Assembly: GCF_002209535.1 (NCBI RefSeq)
Contig: NZ_NJIG01000012.1
Location: forward strand, 89,434 to 153,433
Source: Achromobacter marplatensis
Lineage (GTDB): Bacteria; Pseudomonadota; Gammaproteobacteria; Burkholderiales; Burkholderiaceae_B
DNA: 64,000 bases
Direction of reading: 5' to 3'
How positions within the stretch are numbered: position 1 is the first letter of the stretch; every line of letters begins with the position of its first letter. The notes under the pieces are model-generated. The model was not told the DNA's origin, made no database searches, and was given only the letters and a program-made list of their open reading frames with translations. The translations under genes were made by a program, and so were the position numbers. Below, piece after piece: positions 16,585 through 25,692 of the stretch.

Positions 16585-17855
16585 AGCGTGGCGAGTTCTA
16601 GTTCTTCGGAGGATTGAGAAGCTGTAGGCGTTGCCGAACGTTTACGCTGAGCAATCACCGTGCGCGACACGCCGAACATTGCTGCTGCGTCGGTCATCGA
16701 GATGCTGACTAAACTCTGGCTACCTAGAGCGAGTGACTCGGACGGCCTGACTGGCTTCTTTCCCAGGGCCTTCATTAGTTGGCCTCCGACAGCACGTGCC
16801 AAAAGGGGCGGAACGCTGTTGCCAATTTGTCGAAAGCCGTGCCACTTCGTGGCGTGAAAGCGAAACCAGTCGGGATAAGAATGCAGCCGCGCCGCCTCGC
16901 GGACGGTGATTACACGCGGCACAGTCGGATGAATGGGGCGTGGTGACGTGAATGCTCCTCGGTCGCTTGCAGTGCCTGCGCGCAGGGTGTTGCAGAGGCC
17001 GTCAAGAGCTAACTTCTTGAATCGGCTGATAGGTTCCACATCGTTTGGAGCAGTGGCGGCGAAGCGCTTGCGCGACAGCTCGGTGTGCTCGGTCAGCAAG
17101 GAGCACGTCAGCAGGCTCGCATCGAACTGACGAGGATGGCCGAAATCAGTTGGATCGTCCACTTTTCCGCGTAGGTACGCAGCGTAATTGGACGGTTTGC
17201 CATATTTCGCCTTAACCCAATCCCGTTCCCATAATTCAGGGAAAGTCTCCGCATCGGGTATATCTCCTATAGCGTCGCCCACAGTTGTGCGCCCGGTGGG
17301 CTCCGGGTACGCCGGGAGACGAAGACCTTTGCGAGCCCCCATCAGAATCAGACGGCGTCTATCCTGAGGAACGCCATAGTCGGCCGCGTTAAGCACCTTG
17401 TAATCTGTTACTACATCGTAGCCACCGTCCTGAAACGCCTCGATGATTTCTTGCAGAAACTGGCGGTGTTTTCCGACGGTCAATCCTTTAACGTTTTCGA
17501 AGACGAAATACTTGGGCTTCAGCTCCATCACCACGCGGACGTAGTGATACACAAGTTGATTGCGCGAATCGTCGAGCGCGCGCTTTCCGATTAAAGAGAA
17601 GCCTTGGCATGGTGCGCCACCGACTACAACATCGAGGTCGCGCTTCCCAATTCCTGCGACACGGCGCAGTTCGTCCCCTGTCACGTCAATGATGCTCTTG
17701 CACACGGTTGCGCAGGTGGGGAAGTTGAACTTGTGCGCAGCGGAGTGAATCGGGTCGATCTCTACGGCCGCGACGATGTCGAAGCCGGCTTGCTCGAAGC
17801 CGAGGCTTAAACCTCCTGCTCCAGCGAACAAATCGATCCCAATGGGGCGTGCCAT
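16581..17855 (-). CDS. DNA (cytosine-5)-methyltransferase
   Basis: The 424-residue enzyme shows the ordered C5-MTase motifs: motif I D-L-F-A-G-A-G-G at residues 8-15, acidic motif II (VEIDPIHS), catalytic motif IV G-A-P-C-Q-G-F-S with Cys83, motif VI F-E-N-V-K-G-L, motif VIII (Q-D-R-R-R-L-I-L) and C-terminal motifs IX/X (GNSVPPLLARAVG). It transfers methyl from S-adenosylmethionine to cytosine in the site of the partner nuclease. An extra C-terminal tail contains a helix-turn-helix-like segment (MTDAAAMFGVSRTVIAQRKR), possibly for autoregulation. The operon order is methyltransferase then nuclease. Confidence 0.92.
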   Translation of the reverse strand: MARPIGIDLFAGAGGLSLGFEQAGFDIVAAVEIDPIHSAAHKFNFPTCATVCKSIIDVTGDELRRVAGIGKRDLDVVVGGAPCQGFSLIGKRALDDSRNQLVYHYVRVVMELKPKYFVFENVKGLTVGKHRQFLQEIIEAFQDGGYDVVTDYKVLNAADYGVPQDRRRLILMGARKGLRLPAYPEPTGRTTVGDAIGDIPDAETFPELWERDWVKAKYGKPSNYAAYLRGKVDDPTDFGHPRQFDASLLTCSLLTEHTELSRKRFAATAPNDVEPISRFKKLALDGLCNTLRAGTASDRGAFTSPRPIHPTVPRVITVREAARLHSYPDWFRFHATKWHGFRQIGNSVPPLLARAVGGQLMKALGKKPVRPSESLALGSQSLVSISMTDAAAMFGVSRTVIAQRKRSATPTASQSSEELELATL

Positions 17856-17907
17856 AGCTGAGTGTCCTTCTCGTTCATCGAGTGCAGATTGGAAGCCCGA
17901 ATCATAC

Positions 17908-17938
17908 CAAAAACGATCGCTTTATCGATCGTTTTTTT
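17908..17938 (-). terminator. Hairpin after vsr
   Basis: The palindrome AAAACGATCG ... CGATCGTTTT with a six-base loop and a T tract on either strand overlaps the vsr stop codon. It should end vsr transcription and separate it from the methyltransferase promoter just beyond. On the other strand it would also work as a terminator. Confidence 0.75.
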
Positions 17939-18347
17939 AGGCGTGATCCAGAACGTCCCGTAGGCGCGCCTCCAAGGCTTCGATATCACGCAGCTCGCAC
18001 TGCCACACAACGACAACGCGCCAGCCGTTCTCTGCTAAAGAGGTCTCCTTGCGGTAGTCGCGGGCTCGATTGGTCTCGATCTTCGGCCGCCAGTAGTCGA
18101 GGCGAGATTTCGGGAGTTGCCCAATTCGACAGCCATGGCCATGCCAAAAGCATCCGTGTACGAACAATGCCACACGGCGGCTCGGAAATACGATGTCCGG
18201 AGTGCCAGGTAAGTCTTTTCGATGCAGGCGGAAGCGGTAACCCAGGCTGTGGAGCAAAGAGCGGACCGTTCTCTCAGGCTTCGTGTCCTTGCTTCTGACC
18301 TGCTGCATCAGGTAGCGACGACGATCAGGAGCAAGTCTATCAGTCAT
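17937..18347 (-). CDS. vsr: Very short patch repair endonuclease Vsr
   Basis: The 136-residue protein matches Vsr along its whole length: an N-terminal RRYLMQQVRSKDTKPE, L-G-Y-R-F-R-L-H, the catalytic block L-P-G-T-P-D-I-V-F with Asp51, then FVHGCFWHGHGC with His64, Cys66, His69 and Cys73 for zinc and catalysis, and the late W-R-V-V-V-V-W-Q-C-E. Vsr nicks next to T:G mismatches formed when 5-methylcytosine deaminates, which protects the genome from the mutagenic effect of the neighbouring C5 methyltransferase. It lies upstream of the methyltransferase on the same strand, with a hairpin between them. Confidence 0.93.
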   Translation of the reverse strand: MTDRLAPDRRRYLMQQVRSKDTKPERTVRSLLHSLGYRFRLHRKDLPGTPDIVFPSRRVALFVHGCFWHGHGCRIGQLPKSRLDYWRPKIETNRARDYRKETSLAENGWRVVVVWQCELRDIEALEARLRDVLDHA

Positions 18348-18563
18348 GGGGATCGACTCGCTTGGCCGATGAGCTGAGAGGGGCGAACCGTGTTGTGGCG
18401 CCGCGATAGCGCGTTTCCGACCGGCTCCACGCTACGATGCGCAGTGCGGCTCGGGATCATTGTCAGGACTGTATCATGTTGCTCTTTTGGGGAACCGCCG
18501 GCATCCGACCATGCAATGCTGCCCTGTCAGGCGTCTATCAGGCGCGGCGGCAATAGCACCGGA

Positions 18564-19973
18564 TTAGCGGCTGGCGGCGGGCATCTTCGACTGTTGAGTC
18601 AAGACTTCCGTGAGACGCTGTCCAAGCCGCTCCCAGGCGTCGGCCTTTTCTTCGGCGTAATTATGGTGCAAGTAATGCCTCCGCACCTTAGATCCCGCCA
18701 ATATGTGGTTCTGGCAGCGGTCAATGATGTCCAGCGAGACTCCCAGCTGTTGCATCATCGTCGCCCCTGTGCGACGTAGGTCGTGGGGTGTCCAGTTCCC
18801 ATTCTTCCCGCCGGCCAGCACGAGAGTGTTGTCGTGCTTACGGCGCTTGAGCGGCTTGCGTTTCATGAACCGTTCTTGCCGGTCTCCGACCTGTTTAGAG
18901 ACGGCAGAAACGCTCACATGCGAATCAGTCAAGTTGCGAGCGGGGAAGCACCAAGCAGTTTTTCCCGTGAGCTCGTGAAGGGCTTGAAACCGATGCAGCA
19001 CGAACGATGAGAGCCGTACATAATGGTTCTGCTTCTTGCCCCGCCGCCCTTTGACATTCTCCTTCGGAATGAACCATGTGCCCGCCTTGAGGTCTACATG
19101 CTCCCACCGCGCCATCAGTAGTTCGCCGATTCGGCAGAGGGTGCCTAGGCTGATCCATACGGCAAGTTGACTTTCCTTCTTGAGTGGTCGTTCATGCTTG
19201 TACTTGGTGCCTGGCGCGGCCGCTTCGTAGTTTGCCGCCATGTCGGCAAAGATCTCGTGTAATTCTCGAATTTCATTTGGTGAGAGCACGCGCGTGCGCT
19301 CTTCCTCATGATCGGGGGGGAGGATCGAATCTTCGCTGATTAGATCAGCCGGGTTTCCATCAATCAGTAATCCGCGCCACGGCTGGCGCTTCTCGGCCCA
19401 AGCCAACATCTGCTTGACGCCGAGCAACATATGGGTGGCCTTACTGACCGTTCCTGCGTCGATGGCCGCCCGAAGTAAAGCACGCAAGGCAGACTCCGTC
19501 AGGCCACGCAGGGGAGTGACGCCAATGTGGGGCAAGATGTCCCGCTTGAACATCCGCGCGACCTCCTTGTTCCCATCTTTGCGGTTGATGCCCTCGACAA
19601 TCCAGAGGTCGAATAGGTCCTGCACTGTGAGGACCTGCACCCGATCTCGCTCGGCCTCTGCCAGCGTGGCAGCAACGGCCTTCTGCTTTTCGATACGCGC
19701 CGCCTTCTTGGCGGCCGTGGGATCGATGCCCTCTGCGGCGGTCACGCGCACTCGGTCCCGTTCCGCTCGGATGTTTGCCAGGCTCTTCTTCGGCCAGGAT
19801 CCCAGCGCGTGGTCGCGCTTCGCTCCACCCAGCTTGTACTCATAGCGAAAGGAAACGGTCAGGCCCCGCGTGCCCGCCCGTACGCGTCCTACGATGCCTC
19901 CGTCTTCGCGAAGGATACGACCGCCGTCAGCCGCGGTCAGTGCTTCCAACTCTCGGTTGGTGATCTTGCTCAT
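18564..19973 (-). CDS. P4-type tyrosine integrase (island integrase)
   Basis: The 469-residue recombinase has an N-terminal DUF4102-type arm-binding domain (residues 1-100), a core-binding domain (about 113-215) and a catalytic domain with R281 (TLCRIGELL), H397-D-L-R400, H423 and the nucleophile in H-Y-L-H-H-N-Y near residue 439. It is read away from the tRNA-Pro attachment sequence, whose edge lies about 170 bases upstream of the start. A perfect tandem repeat between the two is a likely arm-type binding site. The gene looks intact, so the island could still be mobile if the other end is intact. Confidence 0.92.
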   Translation of the reverse strand: MSKITNRELEALTAADGGRILREDGGIVGRVRAGTRGLTVSFRYEYKLGGAKRDHALGSWPKKSLANIRAERDRVRVTAAEGIDPTAAKKAARIEKQKAVAATLAEAERDRVQVLTVQDLFDLWIVEGINRKDGNKEVARMFKRDILPHIGVTPLRGLTESALRALLRAAIDAGTVSKATHMLLGVKQMLAWAEKRQPWRGLLIDGNPADLISEDSILPPDHEEERTRVLSPNEIRELHEIFADMAANYEAAAPGTKYKHERPLKKESQLAVWISLGTLCRIGELLMARWEHVDLKAGTWFIPKENVKGRRGKKQNHYVRLSSFVLHRFQALHELTGKTAWCFPARNLTDSHVSVSAVSKQVGDRQERFMKRKPLKRRKHDNTLVLAGGKNGNWTPHDLRRTGATMMQQLGVSLDIIDRCQNHILAGSKVRRHYLHHNYAEEKADAWERLGQRLTEVLTQQSKMPAASR

Positions 19974-19991
19974 GCTTCTATCCTTCGATAT

Positions 19992-20013
19992 TTTTACCCC
20001 ACTTTTACCCCAC
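19992..20013 (-). repeat. Tandem 11-bp repeat, probable integrase arm sites
   Basis: Two perfect copies of TTTTACCCCAC stand head to tail just upstream of the integrase start and before the attachment core. Such G/C-run direct repeats are typical arm-type sites of P4-like integrases. Confidence 0.6.
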
Positions 20014-20146
20014 CTAAATGTCCGGCTTGGGATGGATGGAAGTGGACAGTTCTGGATAGTCTATCAGCTTGAAACCAGCATGAATATTGGATTTACTGGA
20101 ATCCAGGAGTGTCCGGAATGATCCATAGCTATCCACCAGTTATCTT

Positions 20147-20192
20147 CTTTGGGAGCAGAGGGTCGTGAGTTCGAATCCCACCGCCCCGACCA
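20147..20192 (+). other. Attachment junction: 3' end of tRNA-Pro
   Basis: The stretch begins near TTTGGGAGCAGAGGG and ends in CCGCCCCGACCA. It equals the anticodon loop (GGG), variable region, T arm (GTGAGTTCGAATCCCAC) and acceptor 3' strand of a beta-proteobacterial tRNA-Pro, including the encoded CCA. The sequence before it does not continue the 5' half, so this is the duplicated 3' part produced by integration and not a working tRNA. The intact gene should be at the other end of the island, left of this window. Confidence 0.75.
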
Positions 20193-20200
20193 ATAAAATC

Positions 20201-20236
20201 AAAGGGTTAGCTCAATGTCGTTGAGCTAACCCTTTT
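20201..20236 (+). terminator. Strong rho-independent terminator after tRNA-Pro end
   Basis: A perfect 15-bp stem (AAAGGGTTAGCTCAA paired with TTGAGCTAACCCTTT) with a five-base loop is followed by a T-rich run. Its place nine bases after the CCA end fits the original terminator of the tRNA-Pro gene, or one shared by it. Confidence 0.8.
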
Positions 20237-20248
20237 TCTTTGCTCGGC

Positions 20249-20272
20249 ATATGGGACAACATATGGGACAAC
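20249..20272 (+). repeat. Tandem 12-bp repeat, possible second arm-site set
   Basis: Two perfect copies of ATATGGGACAAC stand head to tail on the chromosome side of the attachment sequence. Their form and distance from the tRNA end resemble integrase arm sites, but of a different integrase from the one at 18.6-20.0 kb. Confidence 0.45.
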
Positions 20273-22386
20273 GAACTTGCAGTTGGCGGTGAGCAAGTTC
20301 AGGCGGCATCAAGCCAAGGATGTGCACTCGGTGGCAATAGCCCATCTCGGGACTTGCCGGGTCTCTGCTTGATTGGGGGGGGCGGGCAGCTCGCCGCACT
20401 TTAGGCTCATCAGGCCAATTGGGTGGGTTCTGGGGACTGTTGCGCTTGGGGCAGGCCAAACCCCTTCATCTGAGGCTGTGTGTGCTGGGGCAGCAAAGCG
20501 AGAGTTCCGAGCCCAGGTCGCAGAGCATCGGCGGCACCACGCGACAGTTGAATCGTTACGACCCCTCGGCCCTTCCATCCTCGCGGCGTTATTCGTTAGC
20601 GGAGCAAATGCCGAGCTGTGCTGTGGACCGGTCTTTCGCGGTTGCACTTTTAAAGCGTCGCGGCCTGTACTCTGTATGTGCTGTGTGCATTGCACTGAGA
20701 CCATACTGCACACCTCAGTGTCAAATGCGCTCTGAGCTGCGCTGAGAGAAATTAAAGTCGACGGTCTATCCGACCCGAACTGCGGAGACTTGGCCTAGTA
20801 CGGGAATGAGGGGATAGGGCATCCTTTAACCTAGTACTGATACGAGGGGTGCCCTTTCGACAATGGAAGTAGGAGTTGCCAGCGCAATGTCTGAATGGCT
20901 GCGACTGGAACACGGAGTCTTTCAGGCGGCTAACAGATTATTTCGCTGAGTCGACTCCGAGCTGGCCGCGATCCCGCGTATGAGGCGCTGAAACTTGTCC
21001 GCAGGTCCGTAGATTTCACCCCGCCGCAACCGTCCGCACTTGTGAATCGTGGGGGGCCTTGGTGGATCCTGCTGTACCGAAGGAGGGTGGGGCGCGATTA
21101 ATGCTCAGAAACACGGACCGTGGGTCGCAGCAAAAAGGTCGGCAATGGCTGGACCAAGCGCGGTTCATGTCGCGGAGGAGTTAGTGGCTTGAATTGCCGA
21201 CAGGGTATTTGAGTATCTCGGCCTGGCAAATAGTTCCCAGTCAAAAGAGTCAGGCTCGTGGCGTTGCAAAAATAACTCCCACCTTGAGACGCCGGCGCCG
21301 GACAGTTGCCACCCTAGTCACGCACGTCTGGAACATCATCAACCGTCGATCGTTCCAGCTTCACTGACGGTGGGCGAGGGGCGGGGCGGCTGTCCAGTTG
21401 TGGACCATCGAACAGATCCGGAGTGCTTGGCTGGCGTAGAGATCAAGTGTTGACGCCATCAGTCAAAGCCCTTTTCAAACACTCTATCAAAATCCCTATC
21501 AAATATTCCGAATGCGCGGGGAAGCTTGGCGCCCCGGTGGGCATCGATTCTTGCCATGGACAAAAGGGAAGGCTGGCTCGGCGGTCTCACGTTCTAGCGA
21601 GCGAAGTCGTTGGATTGTGCAATACAGGACTCTGGCCACACCCTCCGACTTGCCCACTTTCTTTTGCACGGCGCCAACCGTCTTCTAGACCCTGCAAGGC
21701 AAAAACTCGGAGATTCGACTCGCGTTTCAGGAACAGAGCGCGAGACTGCGCAGAACGCGCTCTGGGTGGCAATGACTCTAAAGTGGCTGCTACCCCCGTC
21801 ACCCGAGGTGTTTCGACCGCTCATGCGGGCTGTGGACGCGTCCAAGCACCATCGCTGCATCTACGAGGGCGTCCCATCTGGAATTGGTCCGGCCTGTTGT
21901 GGCTTATCAGGTCAGACAGCGGCGCAGACGCTGTTGACACTGGCGTAGCCAGTAAAAGATTTGGGATTGGGAATGGGATTGGGATTGGTAGCTTTGCATC
22001 CGGTTTGCACTGGGTTCGAAAATAAAACCTGGCCATAACCTGCTGGGTTTCCGCTACAGGCCCCCGTTTCCCTCGCTTCGTGGGTATTTCTCCTATGAGG
22101 ATGGCCATGGATCCTGTGTCAGCGGCGCTCATGGACCTCAAGATCTGAGCAACTGTGCAGGGGCACAGCGCGCTCCTTTACGCCGTGTTTCAGAACCAAA
22201 TTGGTCGAGTGCCGCTCTAGGTTTTGATGTGAGAACCGGCGGTTAACCAAGTAGGAACCCAGCAGGATCCCAACGGGTTTCCTGTTACGAAAGATGTTGC
22301 GTTGCGCTGCGGATTCTCAGTTCATATCCGGCGGTGATTGCTATCATCAGGCGTACCGATAGGGCTGTGTTTGTGGAGAAAAGCGT
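20273..22386. other. 2.1-kb stretch without a convincing gene
   Basis: Reading frames here (for example 21423-22025) have cysteine- and arginine-rich, non-protein-like translations and no ribosome sites. A short G-rich repeat (GGGATTGGGAATGGGATTGG, 21962-21981) occurs near the right end. I see no RNA gene, CRISPR or intact transposon end. The region is probably decayed DNA at an island boundary. Confidence 0.45.
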
Positions 22387-22506
22387 ATGGACTTGGGTAC
22401 TACGGTGATGCTCGGAGTACTTGTAGCTGTTATCGCATTCGGCCTTTGGGTCGCGAATAACATCGCTCGTTCCGAAGGGCGCAACAAAGAAGACCATCAG
22501 ACCTGA
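22387..22506 (+). CDS. Putative 39-residue single-span membrane protein
   Basis: An ATG at 22387 opens a frame reading MDLGTTVMLGVLVAVIAFGL followed by W-V-A-N-N-I-A-R-S-E-G and a charged tail to a TGA at 22504-22506. The single hydrophobic helix with a short polar end is typical of small inner-membrane proteins. There is a GGAGAAAAGCGT stretch upstream that can serve as ribosome site. It lies 96 bases before the helicase gene. No homologue is known to me. Confidence 0.45.
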   Translation: MDLGTTVMLGVLVAVIAFGLWVANNIARSEGRNKEDHQT

Positions 22507-22602
22507 AGCGGCAATAATTCGGAGTAGGTCTCAAAAATTAGGCTGGCTTGTTATGTTCTTTGAAGTAACAATTGGTCATCTAGTTCATTCCGGGAGGGGG
22601 AC

Positions 22603-25533
22603 GTGGCCGATTTCTTCATTGAACATAGCCACATGCTGGCTTTGAAACCCATTAGCAGTCCGAACTCGGGTTTTAGGCCAGGCCAGTTGGGCGCTCTTCA
22701 TTCTGTGGCGGCCCACTTTTCGGTCTACGACGAGCCGGCCATAGTGTCTTTGCCGACTGGATATGGGAAGACTGCCGTGATCATGGCGCTTCCTTTTTTG
22801 TTGGGCTCAAACCGTGTGCTGGTGGTGGAACCCACGGATGTGCTGAGACGACAGACCTCGGCCCACTTCGGTGAACTGTCGACGCTACGCAAGCTCAAGG
22901 TCTTCCCGGCGGAGGCAGGAAATCCTCATGTACATCCACAGAAGGGCAGGCCATTGAGCGCCGATGAATGGCTTGCCTTTCGAACTTTCGATGTGGTCGT
23001 GTCCACGCCAGCGAGCACATCGCCGGTCCTGGAGCCCGTAAGTCCCGCAGATCTATTCGATTTGATTATCTTTGACGAGGCGCACCATGCTCCAGCAGAC
23101 ACTTGGAGTGCGTATCTCGGTCACTACTCCCGCGCCAAGTTTGTCTTCTTGACGGCTACTCCATTCAGGCGCGATAAAAAGGCAATTCCGGGTCGTCTGG
23201 CATATAGCTATCCAGTTTCCAAGGCGTCTCGCGAACAAGCGTTCGGAAGCGTCTCCTTTCGTCCAGCGCCTGTGCATAACGATCACGATGAGGACGAGGT
23301 GGACCTTGCCATCGCAAGGGTGGCGATTGCACAGCTGCGGGAAGATCAGGCGCAAGGATTCGACCATCGACTGTTTGCGCGAGCATCCTCGATATCCGCT
23401 GCTAGGAAGCTGACGGGGATTTACGCCGGGCTGGGGGCGAGGGTAGAAGCGATCGACAGCGGAATTTCCAAACGGAGGCAGGAGCAACTGGAGGTCTCCT
23501 TGCTCCAGGGGGAGCTGGAGGGAATAGTCTGCGTTGACATGTTCGGGGAGGGCTATGACTTTCCAAAGCTGAAGATCGCAGCACTCCATGCGCCGCACCG
23601 CTCCCTGGTTCCAACGATACAGTTCATAGGGCGGTTCGCGCGAACAAACGATGAACGCACGGGAAACGCTACTTTGGTGTCGACTGTGAGTCGTCTGCAA
23701 GATGCCACTGCACGGCTCTTTCAAGAGGGAGTGGACATCGCTTCCCTTATCGACGAAGAGGCGAGGCGACAGCTCGCCGAAGGGGCTGCCGATGAATCGA
23801 TCTTGGAGATCTTGAAGCCGAAGAGGCAGACAGTCTCTGACTACGATGCCGTGTCGCCAATGTCATTTGAGCTATATGCCCATGCTCGAATCTTTCAGTG
23901 CGACGAGGCCCCGGACTTCACTTTGTTTGAGGCATTGATAGGGCGACGGCTTCACTTGGCTAAGCAGTGGATCTCGGATGATGGATTGATCACACTGCTT
24001 TTGACCGTCGACAATGAGCCGCCGAACTGGGCGACTGCTGACGTACTTGTAAATGTACGACACGACGTTTTCCTGCTGGCCTACAACGCTGCTACGCGAT
24101 TGTGCTTCATTGGCTCCACTCGTAGAACAGATCGCTTATATATCGCACTAATGCAGGTCGTGGCCAAGGATCACCATAGGCCTTTGAGCTTCGAGGAGAC
24201 CATCCGTGCGCGCGCCGGCCTCACGGATATGCGCTTCTACGCTGTTGGCTTGCGTAACACGGCCGTAAATTCGCAAGCAGAATCCTATCGCATGCTAACT
24301 GGACCTCGTGCTGAGCGAGCGGTCACGCCGGGCGATGGGCGCGCCTACGTACAAGGACATTACTTTGGGAGTGGATTGGAAGATGGCGAGCGTGAAACCA
24401 TCGGAGCAAGCAGTAACTCGCGTATATGGAGCAATCAACGTCTTTCCGTATCGCAATACCTTGAGTGGATATCGAAGCTGAACAATCGCTTGAATGGCGA
24501 CGAAACGCTAGCAGAGTCTCAGCTAGATCTCGTCCAGCATTCGCGGACGTTGCGGCGAATCCCAGATGTTGTTATTGGTGGAAGTTGGTCGCGCAATGCC
24601 TACAAGCAGGCGCATCGGTTGAGATATCGACGTGTTGGGCAGCAGCAGTGGCTCTATCGCCAAATCACTGATCTAGAGCTCTCGTCATTCGCCTCAGGAC
24701 CTGATGGCCTGGATTTCGAAATCGTCTCGGACTCAGATGCGGTGCCCTACCGCATGTCTTTAGCCGGGGGCGCATTGTTTCGACAGCACGGCGCGGGTTG
24801 GGAAGTCGAAATATCTAGCACGCACGATGACTGGTTGGATTTTGACCAGTGGCTTTCTATGCACCCTCCAATCTTTTACGCAGCCGACAAGTCATCGTTT
24901 GAAGGGATGAACTGCTACCCGCCTCCGAAGCTGGCCAGCAATCGGCTTCTTGATGAGGACGTCGAGAACCCTGGGTGGGCTGGCTGTGAGATCGGTAGAG
25001 AGTTTGACGCCGATAATCCCGAACGAATGACCGTCCACAGACATTTGGAATTGTGGATCAGGGCGAAGGAAAATCTCGAGGTCCTCGTTTATGACCACAG
25101 GACTGGGGAGGCCGCCGACTACATCGCGGTCACACGAGAAGAAGACGACAGAGTCCTCGTGAGTCTGTATCACTGCAAGGGAGCTGGGGGCGAACCAAAT
25201 GGTGCCCGTGTTGACGACGTCTACGAAGTCACCTGCCAGCTACTAAAATCAGTTGTTTATTGCGAATCCCGTGTGTTGGTCGAGCATGTGGAGCATCGGA
25301 TAAATGAAAGGCGGCATAGGCGTCCGTCAGTCTTCAAGGTCGGCAATCTTGCAATGTTGCAAGAGATCTTGCTGAACCGGAGCGCGGACAAAGTCAGTTT
25401 CGCCATCTATGGCGTGCAGCCGGGGATTTCGAAAGGACAGATTGATGCCCACCTCGCTGATCTTATGGCCTTCAGTATTGACTACGTGAAAAGAGGGGGC
25501 GCGGCCGTTGGGAAGTGGTTGGTGAATGCGTAA
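22603..25533 (+). CDS. Large SF2 (DEAH-type) helicase, probable defence gene
   Basis: The 976-residue protein starts at a GTG behind GGGAGGGGGAC. Helicase motifs are clear in the first 360 residues: motif I L-P-T-G-Y-G-K-T (50-57), motif II F-D-E-A-H-H (about 157), motif III L-T-A-T-P-F-R (about 187), motif V E-G-Y-D-F-P-K-L and motif VI Q-F-I-G-R-F-A-R. Residues 400-976 do not match a family I know. Near residue 855 a strand V-L-V-S-L-Y-H-C-K-G-A after an acidic residue pattern could be a PD-(D/E)XK-like nuclease core, as a tentative reading. Helicase plus nuclease-like tail suggests an anti-phage or anti-plasmid protein. No HamA or Zorya partner is next to it. Confidence 0.8.
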   Translation: MADFFIEHSHMLALKPISSPNSGFRPGQLGALHSVAAHFSVYDEPAIVSLPTGYGKTAVIMALPFLLGSNRVLVVEPTDVLRRQTSAHFGELSTLRKLKVFPAEAGNPHVHPQKGRPLSADEWLAFRTFDVVVSTPASTSPVLEPVSPADLFDLIIFDEAHHAPADTWSAYLGHYSRAKFVFLTATPFRRDKKAIPGRLAYSYPVSKASREQAFGSVSFRPAPVHNDHDEDEVDLAIARVAIAQLREDQAQGFDHRLFARASSISAARKLTGIYAGLGARVEAIDSGISKRRQEQLEVSLLQGELEGIVCVDMFGEGYDFPKLKIAALHAPHRSLVPTIQFIGRFARTNDERTGNATLVSTVSRLQDATARLFQEGVDIASLIDEEARRQLAEGAADESILEILKPKRQTVSDYDAVSPMSFELYAHARIFQCDEAPDFTLFEALIGRRLHLAKQWISDDGLITLLLTVDNEPPNWATADVLVNVRHDVFLLAYNAATRLCFIGSTRRTDRLYIALMQVVAKDHHRPLSFEETIRARAGLTDMRFYAVGLRNTAVNSQAESYRMLTGPRAERAVTPGDGRAYVQGHYFGSGLEDGERETIGASSNSRIWSNQRLSVSQYLEWISKLNNRLNGDETLAESQLDLVQHSRTLRRIPDVVIGGSWSRNAYKQAHRLRYRRVGQQQWLYRQITDLELSSFASGPDGLDFEIVSDSDAVPYRMSLAGGALFRQHGAGWEVEISSTHDDWLDFDQWLSMHPPIFYAADKSSFEGMNCYPPPKLASNRLLDEDVENPGWAGCEIGREFDADNPERMTVHRHLELWIRAKENLEVLVYDHRTGEAADYIAVTREEDDRVLVSLYHCKGAGGEPNGARVDDVYEVTCQLLKSVVYCESRVLVEHVEHRINERRHRRPSVFKVGNLAMLQEILLNRSADKVSFAIYGVQPGISKGQIDAHLADLMAFSIDYVKRGGAAVGKWLVNA

Positions 25534-25692
25534 AAGGGACTTCCATCGGGTGGCTGCGCTCCGCATGCGGCTTCCGGGGCCGCCCGTGCCAAAGAAAGGG
25601 CCGGTCCGAGCGTGGCAATAAAACAACCAGCTTCCGGTTTTTGCTCCTCTGTTGGTGGTAGAATTTCCGGAAGTTAAGGCCGAGGAGGCGCC

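Noticed and set aside
20147..20192. Functional tRNA gene
   Set aside because: Only the anticodon-loop-to-CCA part is present; the 5' acceptor, D arm and 5' anticodon stem are missing.
20226..20459. Minus-strand frame ending in a repeated C-P-I-C motif
   Set aside because: The repeated C-P-I-C comes from the tandem 12-bp DNA repeat read in frame, not from a zinc protein.
21962..21990. Telomere-like GGGATT repeats
   Set aside because: Only a few imperfect copies in about 30 bases; probably a chance microsatellite.
21423..22025. 200-codon frame in the gene-poor stretch
   Set aside because: Composition (many C, R, H, P) is not protein-like, there is no ribosome site, and frames on the other strand are equally open.
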